DNA from: Datisca glomerata
Lineage: Eukaryota; Streptophyta; Magnoliopsida; Cucurbitales; Datiscaceae
Direction: 5' to 3'
Assembly: GCA_003255025.1 (NCBI GenBank)
Contig: QANY01007467.1
Location: forward strand, 310,001-374,000
DNA length: 64,000 nucleotides
Shown: one piece after another, positions 32,884-44,864 of the stretch
How the letters are laid out: each line of letters opens with the position of its first letter
Position numbering within the stretch: the stretch's first letter is position 1
Translations under genes and position numbers: made by a program
Notes under the pieces: generated by a model
What the model saw: only the letters and a program-made list of their open reading frames with translations
The model's database searches: none
Told to the model about the DNA's origin: nothing

Positions 32884-34129
32884 TGCAGGATCGATATGAC
32901 ACCTCATTTATTAAAGAAACAAGTTTAAAAAATATTTGAAATAAAATAAAAATAAAATTGATTGATATATAAAATGAATAACAAATTAAATCAATCAAGC
33001 AATATTTAATAAACGAGCAATTAAATAAATAAAATTATGATGATGTAGAATATTAAAGTGTGAAATTAAACATGCGATAAATTAAGTATAGAAAGTAAAT
33101 AGCACGTGAATAAAAAAGAGTATGGAAGAGAGATTTGACATACAATATTTTTACGTGGTTCAGGAAAACTTGTCCCCGCGTGCACGCTCCAAGGATCCCC
33201 CCTTGAAGATTTTTCTCAAACAATCTTCTTAACGGTGAAGACTAAACATTTGCCAACCATATTGTCTTATGGTACCTATCAGACCTTGACAATGTAGCTC
33301 GGTCGTGATCTTTGAAACTCTTACAAAATTTCTCTCTCAAAGAGTAGATCTCTCAATTTTCGCTCACAATTTATACTAGCTTTTCTCTAAAAAATATCTC
33401 TAATCCTCGCTCAAAATATAAGCCTCTCAAAAAATAAAATACTACAGAACTTCGACGGAGAGAAGTGGAGAGGTGTGTTGAAATTGAGAATGTCGTGGGT
33501 GTATAGAGTGTTGAAAAATCACTATTGAAACCGGTCAGACCGGTTGGAGAATCGGACGGAACGATCATCAACTAAGGAGATTTTCCTTTTTGACAACCAG
33601 TCATACTGGTTTCTCCACTGGTTTGATCGATTTGAGCAATCAGGCAAGTAATTGCCATAATTGTAAAACTGGTCACACCAATCAGGAAGTTGGTCAAACG
33701 GTCCCAAATCGATACACCGATTTCCCATCGGTATTACTGGAATGTCCTCCAAAATTGAGCCGTTTTGGACATCGAAGCGAAGGTGAACCTGGCCTTGACA
33801 TTTTCACATTATTCTGTCCAATTCGGTCTTATGTGGTTTGCTTCATGGGCAATTCAGTCCGATTCTGAATTCCTTGAAGCATTCTGAGTTCAGCCAACTT
33901 TTGTTTACACGATTTGAAGTTCATTTGATATGTTTTGTGCCCTTCGTAATATGTTGCGCATGTCTCGCCATTTACATTTTCGGTTGTCCTCTATTCTTTT
34001 TGCATAAATACTTACGATTAAGTGTTTTCAACATTATTTTCATATTATTTAGAACATACAACCTTAATTAAATTATTAATTCACTATTATTTGTCATCAT
34101 CAAAATTGTCACTCTGATTAAGGTCAACA
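32884..34129 (-). repeat. LTR of the SIRE-type copia element (1,246 bp)
   Basis: Plus-strand ends are TGCAGGATCGATATG and GGTCAACA (TG...CA). Same family as the solo LTR at 38719-39915: both share GGATCGATATG, ATTTTTACGTGGTTC, CCAAGGATCCCCCC, AGACCTTGACAAT and AAAGAGTAGAT in order. Confidence 0.85.
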
Positions 34130-34274
34130 ATCTCCCTTTTTTTATGATGACAAACAATTGATTGCAAAAAAATTGAACAGAGGTGAAACCACCACTAAGG
34201 AAACATGCTGAAAAGAGCCAATTAGAAGAGAGTTTAAAGACCACCATGGTGGTGGAACGGGAAAAATGAATCAA
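34130..34274 (-). pseudogene. 3' internal end of SIRE-type element
   Basis: The minus-strand frame includes LFVIIKKGR followed by the LTR start. FV-IIKKGE-like codons over a GGGAGATTG polypurine tract are typical of the last codons before a SIRE 3' LTR. Confidence 0.55.
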
Positions 34275-34630
34275 GACAATGGGATCAATCTGACTGTAGG
34301 GATTAATTCAGTAGTTAAAGTCAAAATATATGATTCTTAGGGAATATTCATACGACCCTTAAATATGATTATAATCCCTAGAATATGGGGGTTATCTCCC
34401 AGTTGTGGTTAAATATTCCTAGATACGGTGAAGATTATATTCTTAAAAAGATATTTTCGTTTATAAGAGGATTTGATTAGATACAAATCGAGTAATTCTT
34501 CAACTATTTCATCGTTCATACTCTCTTCTCCTTACTATTTTTTGAGTGAGTGAGAAAAAATCCTTACATTTTGGTTCTTTCATTGAGAGTAAAGAAAAAA
34601 CCTCAAGAAAACCCCTTCTAAAACTGAACG

Positions 34631-35665
34631 ATGCCTAGTATCAGATCAAACATTACCCTTAACGAGGGAAACAAAACTGGGAACGGGGAGGATCATGTCA
34701 ATCAACCCGCTCTCCCAGTTGAGATGCTTCAATCGATCTTGATGGGATACAGGGGATGGAGTAGAGGAATGCTGAAATGCTATGCGATGTGTGGCACGAT
34801 GCAAGACTAGACTAACACGCTGCAACGAGAATTTGCACGAACATTTGCGGAGGTTAGCCAATGAACCAACCACAAAGAACGGGAAAATCGTTCAGAAGGA
34901 GGTGGACGAGAAGTCAAGCGGGGGGACAATAAGAACAGCAGGAACGTGCATAATGAAGACGTAGAAATTCAGTCCCAACTCCATATGAAAGAAAAAACGA
35001 GAGAAGCCCGTCCATTGAAAGTCATGACTGAAGAGGCTATAAAGGAGATGTTGGAAAGAAAAATGATGGAGCTGAGAAATATGGGGAGTACGGGAAAGGA
35101 TGATCTTGAATCGCTCACCAAAACCCCCCTAAGTCCAGAATCTTGGTGGACTCGGTACCAAAGAAGTTTGTGGCGCCAAAATTCAAGTGCTATGAAGGAA
35201 AGTCTGATCCGATGGACCATATCAGGCGGTTCAAGCAAGTTATGGCGTTGTATCAGCACGAGCACACGCTGATATGCTGAATGTTCCCCACCAGCCTAGA
35301 TGAAACTATTTTAAAATGTTATCATTCCTTTCCCGCTCATTTGATTACTAACTTTACTGTCATGTCTACTGTATTTTTTAGCAGTGTTCTATACACCATG
35401 CGGTGATGGAGGACACATAGTACCTCCTAACAATTTTAGCCAAGAAAGGAGAATCTTTGCGTAAATATACCCACAAATTCAAAGAGGAGATGACCAAGGT
35501 GGAGAATTGTGATGACCGAGTAACCATACTAGCTTTCAGACGGGGGCTAGACCCAAACTCTTTGAGGATCTATCAAAGGTAAAGCCCTTGACTATGGCTG
35601 AGACGCTCCAGCGGGCACAAACCTACATTACACTCGAAGAAGAAAAGAAAAGTTTGTTGAAACTG
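34631..35665 (+). pseudogene. Tat-type gag
   Basis: Starts at ATG 34631 (MPSIRSNIT). After several stops and frame changes a clear gag core is read: FVAPKFKCYEGKSDPMDHI, RRFKQVMALYQHEHTL, MFPTSLDETILKCYHSFP. A downstream block, RGLDPNSLR-like in shifted frames, is the usual end of the gag core. No zinc knuckle is recognised. At least three frameshifts are needed to read it through. Confidence 0.7.
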
Positions 35666-36199
35666 GCAGATTAAGGAATGATGAGTCCTGAAAAGAAGAA
35701 AGAAATTCCAAAAGTGATAAAAAGAGAACTCAGAGAACAAAGAAAGATAGTGAACATGGTGACAGTAAGCAGGACAAGACCGAAAGCTGAAGGAGATACA
35801 CTGACGATGTGCATCCTAGAGATAAAGTCTACACACCTCTCATGGTGTGATAAAAACTAAACCTTGGTTGAAGAGGTCAGCCCCTCTCATAAAGGGGCCA
35901 CAGTATAAGGACAAAGACAAATACTACTCCTACCATGGGAGTAGCAGACATTACACGAAGGACCGTTTCCAGCTGCAAGACTACGTTGAGAAACTAGTCA
36001 AAGACGGTTACCTAAATTGGTATGTGAAAAAAGAAGAATTGAGATAGGATAGTGAAAGGGGAGAAACGTGACAACGGGAAGCAACCGCACTGGATTGTCA
36101 ATACCATTATTGCGTTGACTGAACAAGAGGGAACTACCAAGAAATAAAGGAAGGTATATTGTAAGAAGCCAATGTTGGGGGAAAATCAAGAGCGAGGAA

Positions 36200-36500
36200 G
36201 CACTTCGAATGACGACGGGAATCTCCTATTGTTATTCAATTACTTGGATCTAGAACACAATTCATGGTATTAGCTACCTCATCCCCATATAACATTATCC
36301 TTGGGAGAACCTGGCTACACAAGATGAAATCTGTACCATCGACATTTCTACCAAGTGTTGAATTACCCATCTCCGGAAGGGATCAAGACCATAAGGGGCA
36401 ATCAAGCTGTTGTCTGTATCTCACTGTGACTGCACTGGAATCGATAAGAAAGAAGATAACGGAAAAGAATGTGGAGGAACAGATAGCAGCTATAGGATAA
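36200..36500 (+). pseudogene. Tat-type protease region
   Basis: Frame with VLATSSPYNIILGRTWLHKM, which is the second half of the retropepsin in Tat-type elements, followed by SVPSTF and PISGRDQDHKGQ. The active-site DSG part upstream is not intact. Confidence 0.6.
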
Positions 36501-36565
36501 TAGCAATTACAGGAGGATAGGAAAGTGGGCTCAAGGTACAAGGTAGGGGAAGAAACTGAACCTGT

Positions 36566-37610
36566 TTGTTTGGACGAGGAGATGCAAAAGACAACCAACA
36601 TTGGGCCCACCTTGAGCAGACAGAGAAAGAAAGGTTGACAGAATTCCTTTGGGGGAAGAGAGACATCTTTGCGACTACGGCACAAGAAATGACAAGTTTC
36701 CTTGAAGGTATAATATGCCATAAACTGAATACAGATCCCGCTGTCAAACCCGTAAGGCAACAGAAGAGGAGCTTCACTCCAGAACGGAATGTGACATTAA
36801 AAGAAGAAGTGAAAAGCTATTGAAAGCGGACTTCATCCATGAGGTGAGCTACCTGGAGTGGCTCACCAACGTTGTTATGGTAAAGAAGCAAAACAGGAAG
36901 TGGAGAATCTGCGTGGATTTTACTGATCTGAATAAAGCCTGCCTGAAGGATGAATATTCGTTGCCAAGAATAGACCAGATGATAGATGCCACGTCTATAC
37001 ATGAACTTATAAGTTTCATAGACGCCTTCTCTGGATATAACTAGGTGAAAATATTCCAACCTGACCAGGAAAAAACATCATTATAAATGAATAGGGTACT
37101 TTCTGTTATAAAGTGATGCCTTTTTGTTGAAAAATACAGGTGTAACTTACCAAAGGCACATGAATAAGATTTTCTAGGATCAGATTGGTAAACTCATGGA
37201 AGTATATGCGAACGACATGTTGGTGAAAAGTCATAAATGAGAAGACCACATCAAGGACCTTGATGAAGCTTTCTCGATCCTAAGAGAAAGTTCCATGAAA
37301 CTTAACCCGAATAAATGTATGTTTAATGTAACAGCGGGAAAATTTTTGGGTCACCTGGTCATACAACGGGGAATCGAGGTCAACCCGGATCAAGTGAAGA
37401 CCGTCTTGGAGATGAAGTCCCCTAGAAATTGTATGGAGATACAAGGCTTAACGAGAAGATTGACGGCTCTGAATAGATTCCTTTAGAGGTTAACGGACAA
37501 AAGCAAGCCATTCTTCGCAAAGTTAAGAAAAAATTCCGCCGATGGTTGGGATGCAGAGTGTAAAAAGGCCCTTAATAGAATCAAGGAATATTTTACAACT
37601 CCTCCATTGC
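36566..37610 (+). pseudogene. Tat-type reverse transcriptase
   Basis: Motifs in order: ETEKERLTEFLWGKRDIFA-like pre-RT region, VSYLEWLTNVVMVKKQNRKW, RICVDFTDLNKAC, SFIDAFSGYN, the palm motif at 37205-37216 as YAND (usually YVDD, one aspartate changed by G-to-A), then MKLNPNKCMFNVTAGKFLGH and RGIEVNPDQ. Stops and frameshifts lie between blocks. The enzyme cannot be active. Confidence 0.8.
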
Positions 37611-37719
37611 TGTAGAAAATGACACCTGGTGAACAATTTCTTCTATGCGTAGTTGTGTCACAAACAACGTCATTCTTATCAGAGAGAAAGAAAGAAAATA
37701 AAGGCTCGTGTATTTTGTG

Positions 37720-38440
37720 AGCATGAGCCTAGTAGCAGCTGAAACTCAATACAAGAGGATGGAGAAGTTAGTACTGGCCGCGGTGACGACGACAAGGAAG
37801 TTAATGCCTTACTTCTAAGTGTATAGCATAAAGGTGTTGACAGACTCACTAATAAGAAACGTGTTGCACTCACCTGAAGTCAGCGGGAGAATGGTGAAGT
37901 GGGCAATAGAGCTCACCCAGTACGAAATCCATTATGAACCAAGGATGTCAATTAAGGGGCAAATCTAGCTGACTTTGTATCAGACTTCACAAGCGATTAG
38001 GAGGAAGTTGATAGTGGAAGGAAATTAAAGGAGAAAATGGAACCTGGAAGCTATACGTTGATGGAGCCTCAAATAATAAGGGAGCCAAAGTGAGAGTGGT
38101 GCTGCAAACCCTGTTCAGAGAAACATTGGAGCATTCCATTTCATTCAGATTCAACGCCTCGAATAACTAAGTAGAGTATGAAGCCTTGATAGCTGGAGTC
38201 TCTCTGTTGTGAGAATTTGAGGTAATTGATGTAGAAATATTATGTGACTCAATGCTAATTGCGAAACAAGTTACGGGAGAATTCACGACAAAAGATGAAA
38301 GAATGATCAGTTACTTGCAACTGACGAAAGAATTACTAAGTTGACTGAAAAGCAATGAGATTCATCAGATCCTGAGAACAGAAAACATGCATGAAGATGC
38401 GTTGGCAAAGTTGGGGTCTTCACTGTAATTCCTACATAAA
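37720..38440 (+). pseudogene. Tat-type RNase H remnants
   Basis: Connection/RNase H blocks are visible in shifted frames: LYFVSMSLVAAETQYKRMEK-like near 37,720 and WKLYVDGASNNKGAKVRVVLQ near 38,045, the latter being the plant-type second RNase H (D-G-A-S start). NNXVEYEALIAGVSL follows with a stop at the X. Two RNase H-like regions in a row are a hallmark of the Tat lineage. Confidence 0.65.
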
Positions 38441-38713
38441 AGGAATGTACCGACATAATTTCTCAAAAAATAATTATTTTATCCCTGTTGAAGGAAGTGG
38501 CGGATGTAGAAGTTAAAAAAGAACAAAGCTAGCAAGATGACGTGAGTTGCTACTTAAAGGATGGGGTACTGCCTAGTGATGAGCTTCAGGCAGAGAAAAT
38601 GCAACTGCAAAGTCCCAGGTACTGTCTAGTTAATGGATTGTTGTGTAAAAGATCTTTTTCAGGCTCATATTTGAAGTGCCTACGGGAAAAGGAGGCGCAA
38701 TATGTCTTAGCAG

Positions 38714-39920
38714 AAATCTGAAGGATCGATATGGCACCCCTTTAAAGGAAAAATATCATAAAAAAATATTTTAATATTTGAAATACAAATTCCTTGAAAT
38801 AAAAGAATAAATTAAAAATTAAAAATCAAGCAATAAAAATAATTATGTAATTAAATAAATGTGCGCAAGCTTAAATACATAGAATAAATAAATAAATAAA
38901 GATAACAATGACATGAAATATTAAAGTGCAAAAAATAAAGAGAGTAGGGAATAGAGATGACACATAATATTTTTACGTGGTTCGGGAAAACCTAGCACTA
39001 TGTCAACCCTCCAAGGATCCCCCCCCTTTGACGTTTTTTCCCAAACGATCTTCTTAACCATGAAGACCAAACCTTTACAAATCCTATTGGCTTATGATGC
39101 CAATAAGACCTTGACAATACAGCTCGGTCGAGATCTTCCAATCTCTTGCAAAAAAAATCTCTCAAAGAGTAGATATCTCAATTCACAATTTTCACTAGCT
39201 TCTCTCTAGAGAATATCTCAAAATATCGCTCAAAATATAAAACCTCTCTAAGAATAAAGTACTATAAGCTTTGTAGGAGAGGAGTGGAGAGGTGTGATTG
39301 AATTGAAAACGCCGTGGCTATTTATAGGAGAAAAGGGATTTTGGAACCGATCCAAACCAAAATGGACAGGCACTTGATTTGGGGAGAATTTCCCAAATGG
39401 CCACCGATCCAACCGGCTTGCCACCAGTGGATCCGGTTTGTGCAATTACAAAATTAACTGCCAAACCTAGAAACTGGCTGCAACTGGTTCCAAACAGAAC
39501 CATCCAGTTCCCTCTGGTGTGGCTGAGATCCCTTCCAAAGCGGGGTCGGTTTTGACACCAGATTGAGGGTGAACCGGTCCATGACATTTGTCATACTGTT
39601 CTTCCCGGTTTGGTCTTTTTCATTCTGGTTCATGAGCGGTTGAGTCTGGTTCCTTATGCCTTGAAGCATTAAGCGTTTAACTAACTTTGTTTCAAGTCAT
39701 TTGAAGTTTGTTTGATATGTTTCGTTCCCTTCGTTAAATAATGTGTGTAACTATCTACGTACGGTTTTGATTGTCCCTTATTTTTTGCATAAACGCTTAA
39801 GATTTAGTGTTTTCAACATGATTTCCATGTTATCTAGGACCTACACACTTAATAAATGTATTAGTCCAACAATTATTTATCATAATAAAAATTGTCACCT
39901 TGACTAGGGTCAACAAAATC
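38714..39920. mobile_element. Solo LTR (38719-39915) in Tat integrase, with TSD
   Basis: 1,197 bp, starting TGAAGGATCGATATGG and ending GGGTCAACA. AAATC flanks both ends (38714-38718 and 39916-39920). Removing it and one AAATC rejoins the Tat integrase reading (...VLAEI then HEGIFGNHTRG...). No internal domains remain. It belongs to the same family as the LTR at 32884-34129; by that comparison its parent was in minus orientation. Confidence 0.95.
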
Positions 39921-40935
39921 CATGAAGGAATATTCGGGAATCATACTAGGGGCATATCTCTAGCTCACAAGGTGTTGAACGAAGGGTATTACTGGCCTAG
40001 AATGCATCAAGATGCTAAGTAGTATGCAAAAGGTGCGATGAATGTCAATGCTTCACTTCCATAGCTAAAATGGTTCCTGGACAACTCAACACAGTGGCAA
40101 GCCCATGGCGATTCATGAAATGGGCGCGGACATTATTGGACCACTGCCCATGGCACCAGCTCAGAAACACTTTCTACTAGTGACAACAGATTACTTCACA
40201 AAGTGGATTAAATCCGAAGCTTTTGCAAGGATTCGTGAGGAAGAACTAGAAGGATTCTTATGGAAGAATATAATGTGCTGATGCGGGATACCACCAATTC
40301 TTATCTCTGGTAACGGGCTTCAGCTCACGCGGAAGATAGCGAAGACCTGAAAATTTTCAACCAATTCTCTATTCCATATTATCCTCAAGGAAATGGACAA
40401 GCTGAGAAGTCAAATCAGATTATACTAGACAACATGAAAAAATGGTTGGAACCTGTCAAAGGAAAATGGGTAGAGGAACTACCAGTAGTACTATGGGCGT
40501 ATAGAGCCACCCCTAGAGAAACAATGGATGAAACACCTTTTACTTCAGCGTACGAAATTGAAGCGCTAATACCGATTGAAATTGGGAGCCCAACTATGAA
40601 GTCAAAATTAAGCGAACAACATAATGAAGAACTCCTAAAGGAGAACTTGAGTTGTTAGAGGATATAATAGAGGCGACTCTGGTCTGGATGGCTAACTACA
40701 ATCAGAAAAGAAAAGCTTACTTCAGAAGAAGAGTTAGAAAATAAGAATTTTGTAAAGGGATATAGTTCTGAAGAAAGTCTTCCAAGCGGAAGGAAAGTTC
40801 AGACTAACCTAGGACGGACCATACATTATCAAATGAGTATGTGGCAGTGGGTATTACTACTTAACAACGAAAGAAGGGGAAGATCTGACAAAGCCATGGA
40901 ACGTCACTCATATGAAAAGTACGTTGTTTAATTTT
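39921..40935 (+). pseudogene. Tat-type integrase
   Basis: Continues the integrase interrupted by the solo LTR: GNHTRGISLAHKVLNEGYYWP, then FSIPYYPQGNGQAEKSNQ (with the catalytic Glu region), VEELPVVLWAYRATPRE and FTSAYEIEALIPIEIG. It ends near 40,931 with KPWNVTHMKS. Many stops in the first half. Confidence 0.75.
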
Positions 40936-41032
40936 TGAATATGATAGTGAATAATTTTCTAGTGGTTTTTTCCTGTAAGGGTTTTCCATGTAAAAAATTT
41001 GTCTCTACTCTCTCTCATTTCTCTAAAAATAT

Positions 41033-41372
41033 AAATTAAAGGTCGGTGATCTCGTGACCTAAGCCCTTGAGAGTGAGAAAAATTTCTAAAATGTGGAAAT
41101 TAAAAGTTGGCGGTCTTGTGGCCTAAGCCCTTGAGAGCGGAAAAATATTCTCTATAAAATGTGGAAATTAAAGGTCCATGATCTTATGGTCTAAGTCCTT
41201 GAGAGCGGGAAAAACTTTCTCTCTAAACTGTAGAAATTATAGGTCGGTGGTCTTGTGGCTAAAGAGGGAAAAAATATTCTCTCTAAAATATGGAAATTAA
41301 AGGTCGGCGGCCTTGTGGCTAAAGCTCTTGGGAGTGGAAAAAATATTCTTCCAGAAATGTGGAAATTAAAAC
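41033..41372 (+). repeat. Tandem array, ~65-bp period, five copies
   Basis: Units AAATTAAAGGTCGG-GGTCTTGTGG-CTAAGYCCTTGAGAG-GAAAAATATTCTCT occur from about 41,033, 41,098, 41,165, 41,234 and 41,294. It lies between the end of pol and the antisense frame, the position where Tat-type elements often carry tandem repeats. Confidence 0.85.
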
Positions 41373-41862
41373 AATCGAAAGCTTAATTATATAAAAGCGG
41401 ACTGCTTGAAGGAAGCAGATGAGTTGGGAAAATGAGACCAGAAATTCCAAAGAAAAATAAAGGCCATTCGTTTCCTAAAAAAAACTAAAAACAGAAATCA
41501 AAGTCATTGAAAATGGATTACAGAGAAACCGGGTGCACCAACAAAAGCACTGTAAGCAGAATTTACTTTAAGTTTGATACAAAGCAAATCTCTTAAATGT
41601 TACTTGAATTATTGAAAGTTTACTTGATAGCAAGATTTTCTAGTTTTGCTAAAGCATCCAAGAGGATTGACAAAACATAAGTTCTAACTAACTGAAGATG
41701 AAAGTACAGTAATTCTTCAAAAAAGGAGAGCAGTAATTTGACGAAGTATTGGAAAAGTGTTTCATTAATAGATAGATGAAAATTACAAAATGACATTTAC
41801 GAAAGGAAAAGTGCAAGTACAGGAAATTAAAGTGCAAATTACAAAAGGCCCAGAAAAAGGAA

Positions 41863-42735
41863 TTAAGTCTCTCCCTCGGGAGCAACTTCATCAACTGGCG
41901 CAGAGGTATCAACTGCAGTGGCTTCAGCAGTGGGAACGAAAGCATCTTCAGTAGAAGTGTTTGCCTCAACTTGGGACTTTGAAGCATCATTAAGAGGAAC
42001 CTGGGGAGGGTTGTTAGCTGACCCATCCTTGTAGCCGGCTTGGTAGACCAACTTCTTAGCCTTATCAAAAAGGGCCTGAAAAGTTCATCCCGTCTGGCTC
42101 TCTCTCCTCTCGGCCTCAGATCTGGCCAAGCTTAGCAGCCGTCAGTTTTTCTTTTGCGGCCTTTAACTTCTCTTCAGAAGCAACCACAGACCATTCAGAT
42201 TCTGCTAAGGACTCTCTGGTATCCTTCAGTAAGTCCTCAAGCTTCACATGTTCCACAGTGCCGCAGCCACATCCTGAGTAAACCTTTTTACGGCACTTTG
42301 AAGATCGACCTCACTTCTTTCCAGTTGTTCAATCTCAGCTGGAAACGTTCAAAGATGGCGTGGCATTCTTGAACCTCCTTCCTCCAATGAGCCATACTCT
42401 GCTCATTTGCCAGAAAATGCTCTTAAAGACTATTATGAAAAATGGTGGCCTAAAATATGTGTAAAAAGAAGTCAAGTGTTAGTAAATGGAAAAATAAGAC
42501 AAAGGGAAAGGCAGGAATAAGAGAAAGGAAAAGATTGGTACCTTCATCGAACCACGACTCAGGGAGAAGAGCTGATTCAATATAGTCATGTTACAAACAG
42601 TTGCCATGTCCACATCGGACTGAACTTTCTCAAGCGGCCAACAGTCCCCCTCCCGCTCCTGCTGCTCCCGTTGCTCTCGTTGCCCCTACTCTCGTAATCC
42701 CTCATGCGCTTTCTGCCCAAGAAGAGGATTTCCAT
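41863..42735 (-). pseudogene. Antisense, probably spliced, coiled-coil frame in the Tat element
   Basis: On the minus strand: EQREQQEREGD-rich exon, LEKVQSDVDMATVCNMTILNQ, SRGSMK, then GT at 42541 and AG at 42450 (92-bp intron with a T-rich end). Next come EHFLANEQSMAHWRKEVQE, DTRESLAESEWSV, ASEEKLKAAKEKL, then KKLVYQAGYKDGS and an acidic Ala/Val/Pro tail ending at 41863. Glu/Lys/Ala-rich heptads suggest a coiled coil. The frame is broken by two or three indels or stops. Antisense extra ORFs are known in some Tat-lineage elements. Their function is not established. Confidence 0.5.
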
Positions 42736-43001
42736 GAATGTCCAGTTTCTCCCCCTCCTCCGTAGTCAGAGCAAAGAGAGTCTATTTATGTTCATTCATC
42801 TGGCTCTCAAGGGTAAACTAAAAAGCCTTCATTGTGGAGATGAAGGTGTTTCGTAGGTGCTCCCCCCATCCCTTCATCTGCGAGCTTCCTCAATGATCCT
42901 CGTTCAACACACATAGCGCTCTGCGAAGACGTCTCGACATATCAAAACTGGCGGCATACGTTCCTCCCATCATCAACCACCCCAATTATTCTTTTAAAAA
43001 A

Positions 43002-43152
43002 AATTTTAAGCTCCAGCTATTTAATATAAACTTAGGGCAAAATTAGGGTATGCAAATTGTGAGTTTTCTCAAATTAGGGTTTCAATTGAATTTGGAATTT
43101 TTGAATTGTGAAATTATATACATGTTTAACCCTAAAAAATTGGGGCATTACA
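43002..43152 (+). repeat. 5' LTR fragment of chromovirus
   Basis: TTTTAAGCTCCAGCTATTTA to GGGGCATTACA matches 49045-49197 closely. The first ~1.95 kb of this LTR is missing. Confidence 0.88.
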
Positions 43153-43377
43153 GTTTGTTAGAGCAAAGGTTTTAGATTCTATAGACTTTTCTTCGTGAAA
43201 AATATAGCAAGTTTCTCACTCTCCTCCTCCCTCACCTTATAAGTCAGGTACATATGTTATCCATGTTTTTATTCTAGTTCAATATGGTATGTTTTAGTAT
43301 CGTTATGACATGTATGACAAGTCTACATAATTCTCACGTGATAAGATTAAACACTTTGGTAAATCTTGGGTTTTATG

Positions 43378-44235
43378 GGTAGCAGTGCGATGACACCCCC
43401 TATGAGGAACAACAACAATCACGCACCAGTTGATCCTACTGTTACCCTCTAGTAACCATGGTGGAGATGTTCCAAGAGTTCCTGGAGTTGTTGAGGCAGA
43501 CGGCGACAACTCACCCGGCATAGTAATTACAGCAATCACAACAAACATCAGTGGACATACAGTTGATCCAGACCTTCAGAAGGCTGAACGAGCCTAAGTT
43601 TGATGGCCACCCATCTGACCCGCTGATAGCTGATGAGTGGATCACCAGACTGGGGTGAATGTTTTACTACATGATATGTTTTGACGTTCAAAAGGGTGGC
43701 TGTCTGCAACCTTCATGCTGACTCGGGAAGCTAGGAAGTGGCGGGAGCTCATACGGAGAGCTCATGACATCGAGCATAACCCAGTGACATCGTTTCAAGT
43801 GATAAATATTTTCTGATCACAATCAGAACAAATATAGAGGCTAAATTCCTCAGGCTGGTGCAGGGAAATATGACTGTAGCTGAGTATGAGAGAAAGTTTG
43901 AAGATTTGTCCTTTTACGCCACACATTATGTTGATAGCGAGATAAAAAAGGCTCAGACATTTGAGAGAGGGCTCTGTGATGGCTGAAGCAGCACTGTTAA
44001 TGAAGTAGAATCTTCCACCTCGTGTACCACCGCGGTCAGAGCATTCATTTCATGGAAAGAGGAAACCTCAGAATTCTCACTCGTTGCCTCACAACGCAAA
44101 GAGACAGGCAACCACATCAAATCCCTAGTGCGCTACATGTAACAAGCACCACAGTGTTCAGTGTTTTAAAGGGAGCAACGCTTACTTTAAATGTGGAAAG
44201 ACTGAGCATTATCTCAGATAGTGCTCTTTATTAGC
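43378..44235 (+). pseudogene. Chromovirus gag
   Basis: The probable start is near 43,378 (MGSSAMTPP). After frame changes: FLELLRQTATTHPA, QTFRRLNEPKFDGHPSDPL, ADEWITRL, then EREKFEDLS-like and a zinc-knuckle-like QCFKGSNAYFKCGKTEHYLR with altered cysteines. Frameshifts and stops throughout. Confidence 0.7.
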
Positions 44236-44329
44236 TCAATGACAGAATAGCAACAATGTTGGGGTTAGATCTAAAGGGAAGGTTTCTGCACTAACTCGTC
44301 AGGAAGCTGAGCAATCAAACATAGTTGTA

Positions 44330-44714
44330 ACAAGTACACTACTTGGACTAGGACATTCAGCTTTTGCATTAATTGATTCTAGATCTACGCACTCTTTTAT
44401 ATTTACTTCATTTATGACTCATGCATCATTGCATGTTGTGCCATTGGGTTTTAGGTTATGTGTTTCTACGCCTTCTAGAGCTTTACTGTTGCTTAGTAAT
44501 GATAGAATATCGTACTATGGATGCTAGACTTATAGTCCTAGGGATGCATGATTTTGACATAATCTTAGGGATGGATTGGTTCGCTACTAATTATGCCAAC
44601 ATAGATTGTTATCGAAAGGAAGTTCGTTTCCTACCTCCCGATGGACCTAGCTTTAAATTCAGGGGATCTCAGCAACGATCAATGTCAAAGGTCATATCTT
44701 CTTTATGGGCATAA
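44330..44714 (+). pseudogene. Chromovirus protease
   Basis: LGHSAFALIDSRSTHSFI, with DSR in place of the active-site DSG, followed in a shifted frame by VLGMHDFDIILGMDWFATNYA, the conserved second half of the retropepsin. Confidence 0.75.
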
Positions 44715-44864
44715 TGTCTCCTCGATCGTGGTAATTGAAGCTATTTAGCTTATGCTTTAGGCACTTCTAAAACACAAGTGGATATGGGATCAGTTCTAGT
44801 TGTTTGTGAATTTTTGGATGTCTTTTCTGATGAATTGCCAGGACTTCCTCCCTACATGAGACAT

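Larger units (their letters stand above)
31850..34274 (-). mobile_element. SIRE-type copia fragment in 3'-end/LTR/gag order
   Basis: Reading the minus strand: the pol-side end with a GGGAGATTG polypurine-like tract (34274-34130), then an LTR (34129-32884), then a tRNA-Met-type primer site, then gag. An LTR flanked by a polypurine tract upstream and a primer site downstream means that sequence from two copies, or from a one-LTR circle, is joined here. The rest of both copies is missing. Confidence 0.7.
34300..42985 (+). mobile_element. Tat-type Ty3/gypsy retrotransposon, decayed
   Basis: Plus-strand order: LTR-end-like DNA (about 34,300-34,600), gag, protease, RT, RNase H, integrase, a tandem repeat block and an antisense frame. 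The gag motif FKCYEGKSDPMDHIRRF, the protease-region ILGRTWLHKMKSVPST and the end motif PWNVTHMKS are typical of the Tat lineage. Almost every domain has stops or frameshifts. A solo LTR of another family sits in the integrase. The right LTR is missing, cut off by the chromovirus at about 43.0 kb. Confidence 0.8.
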
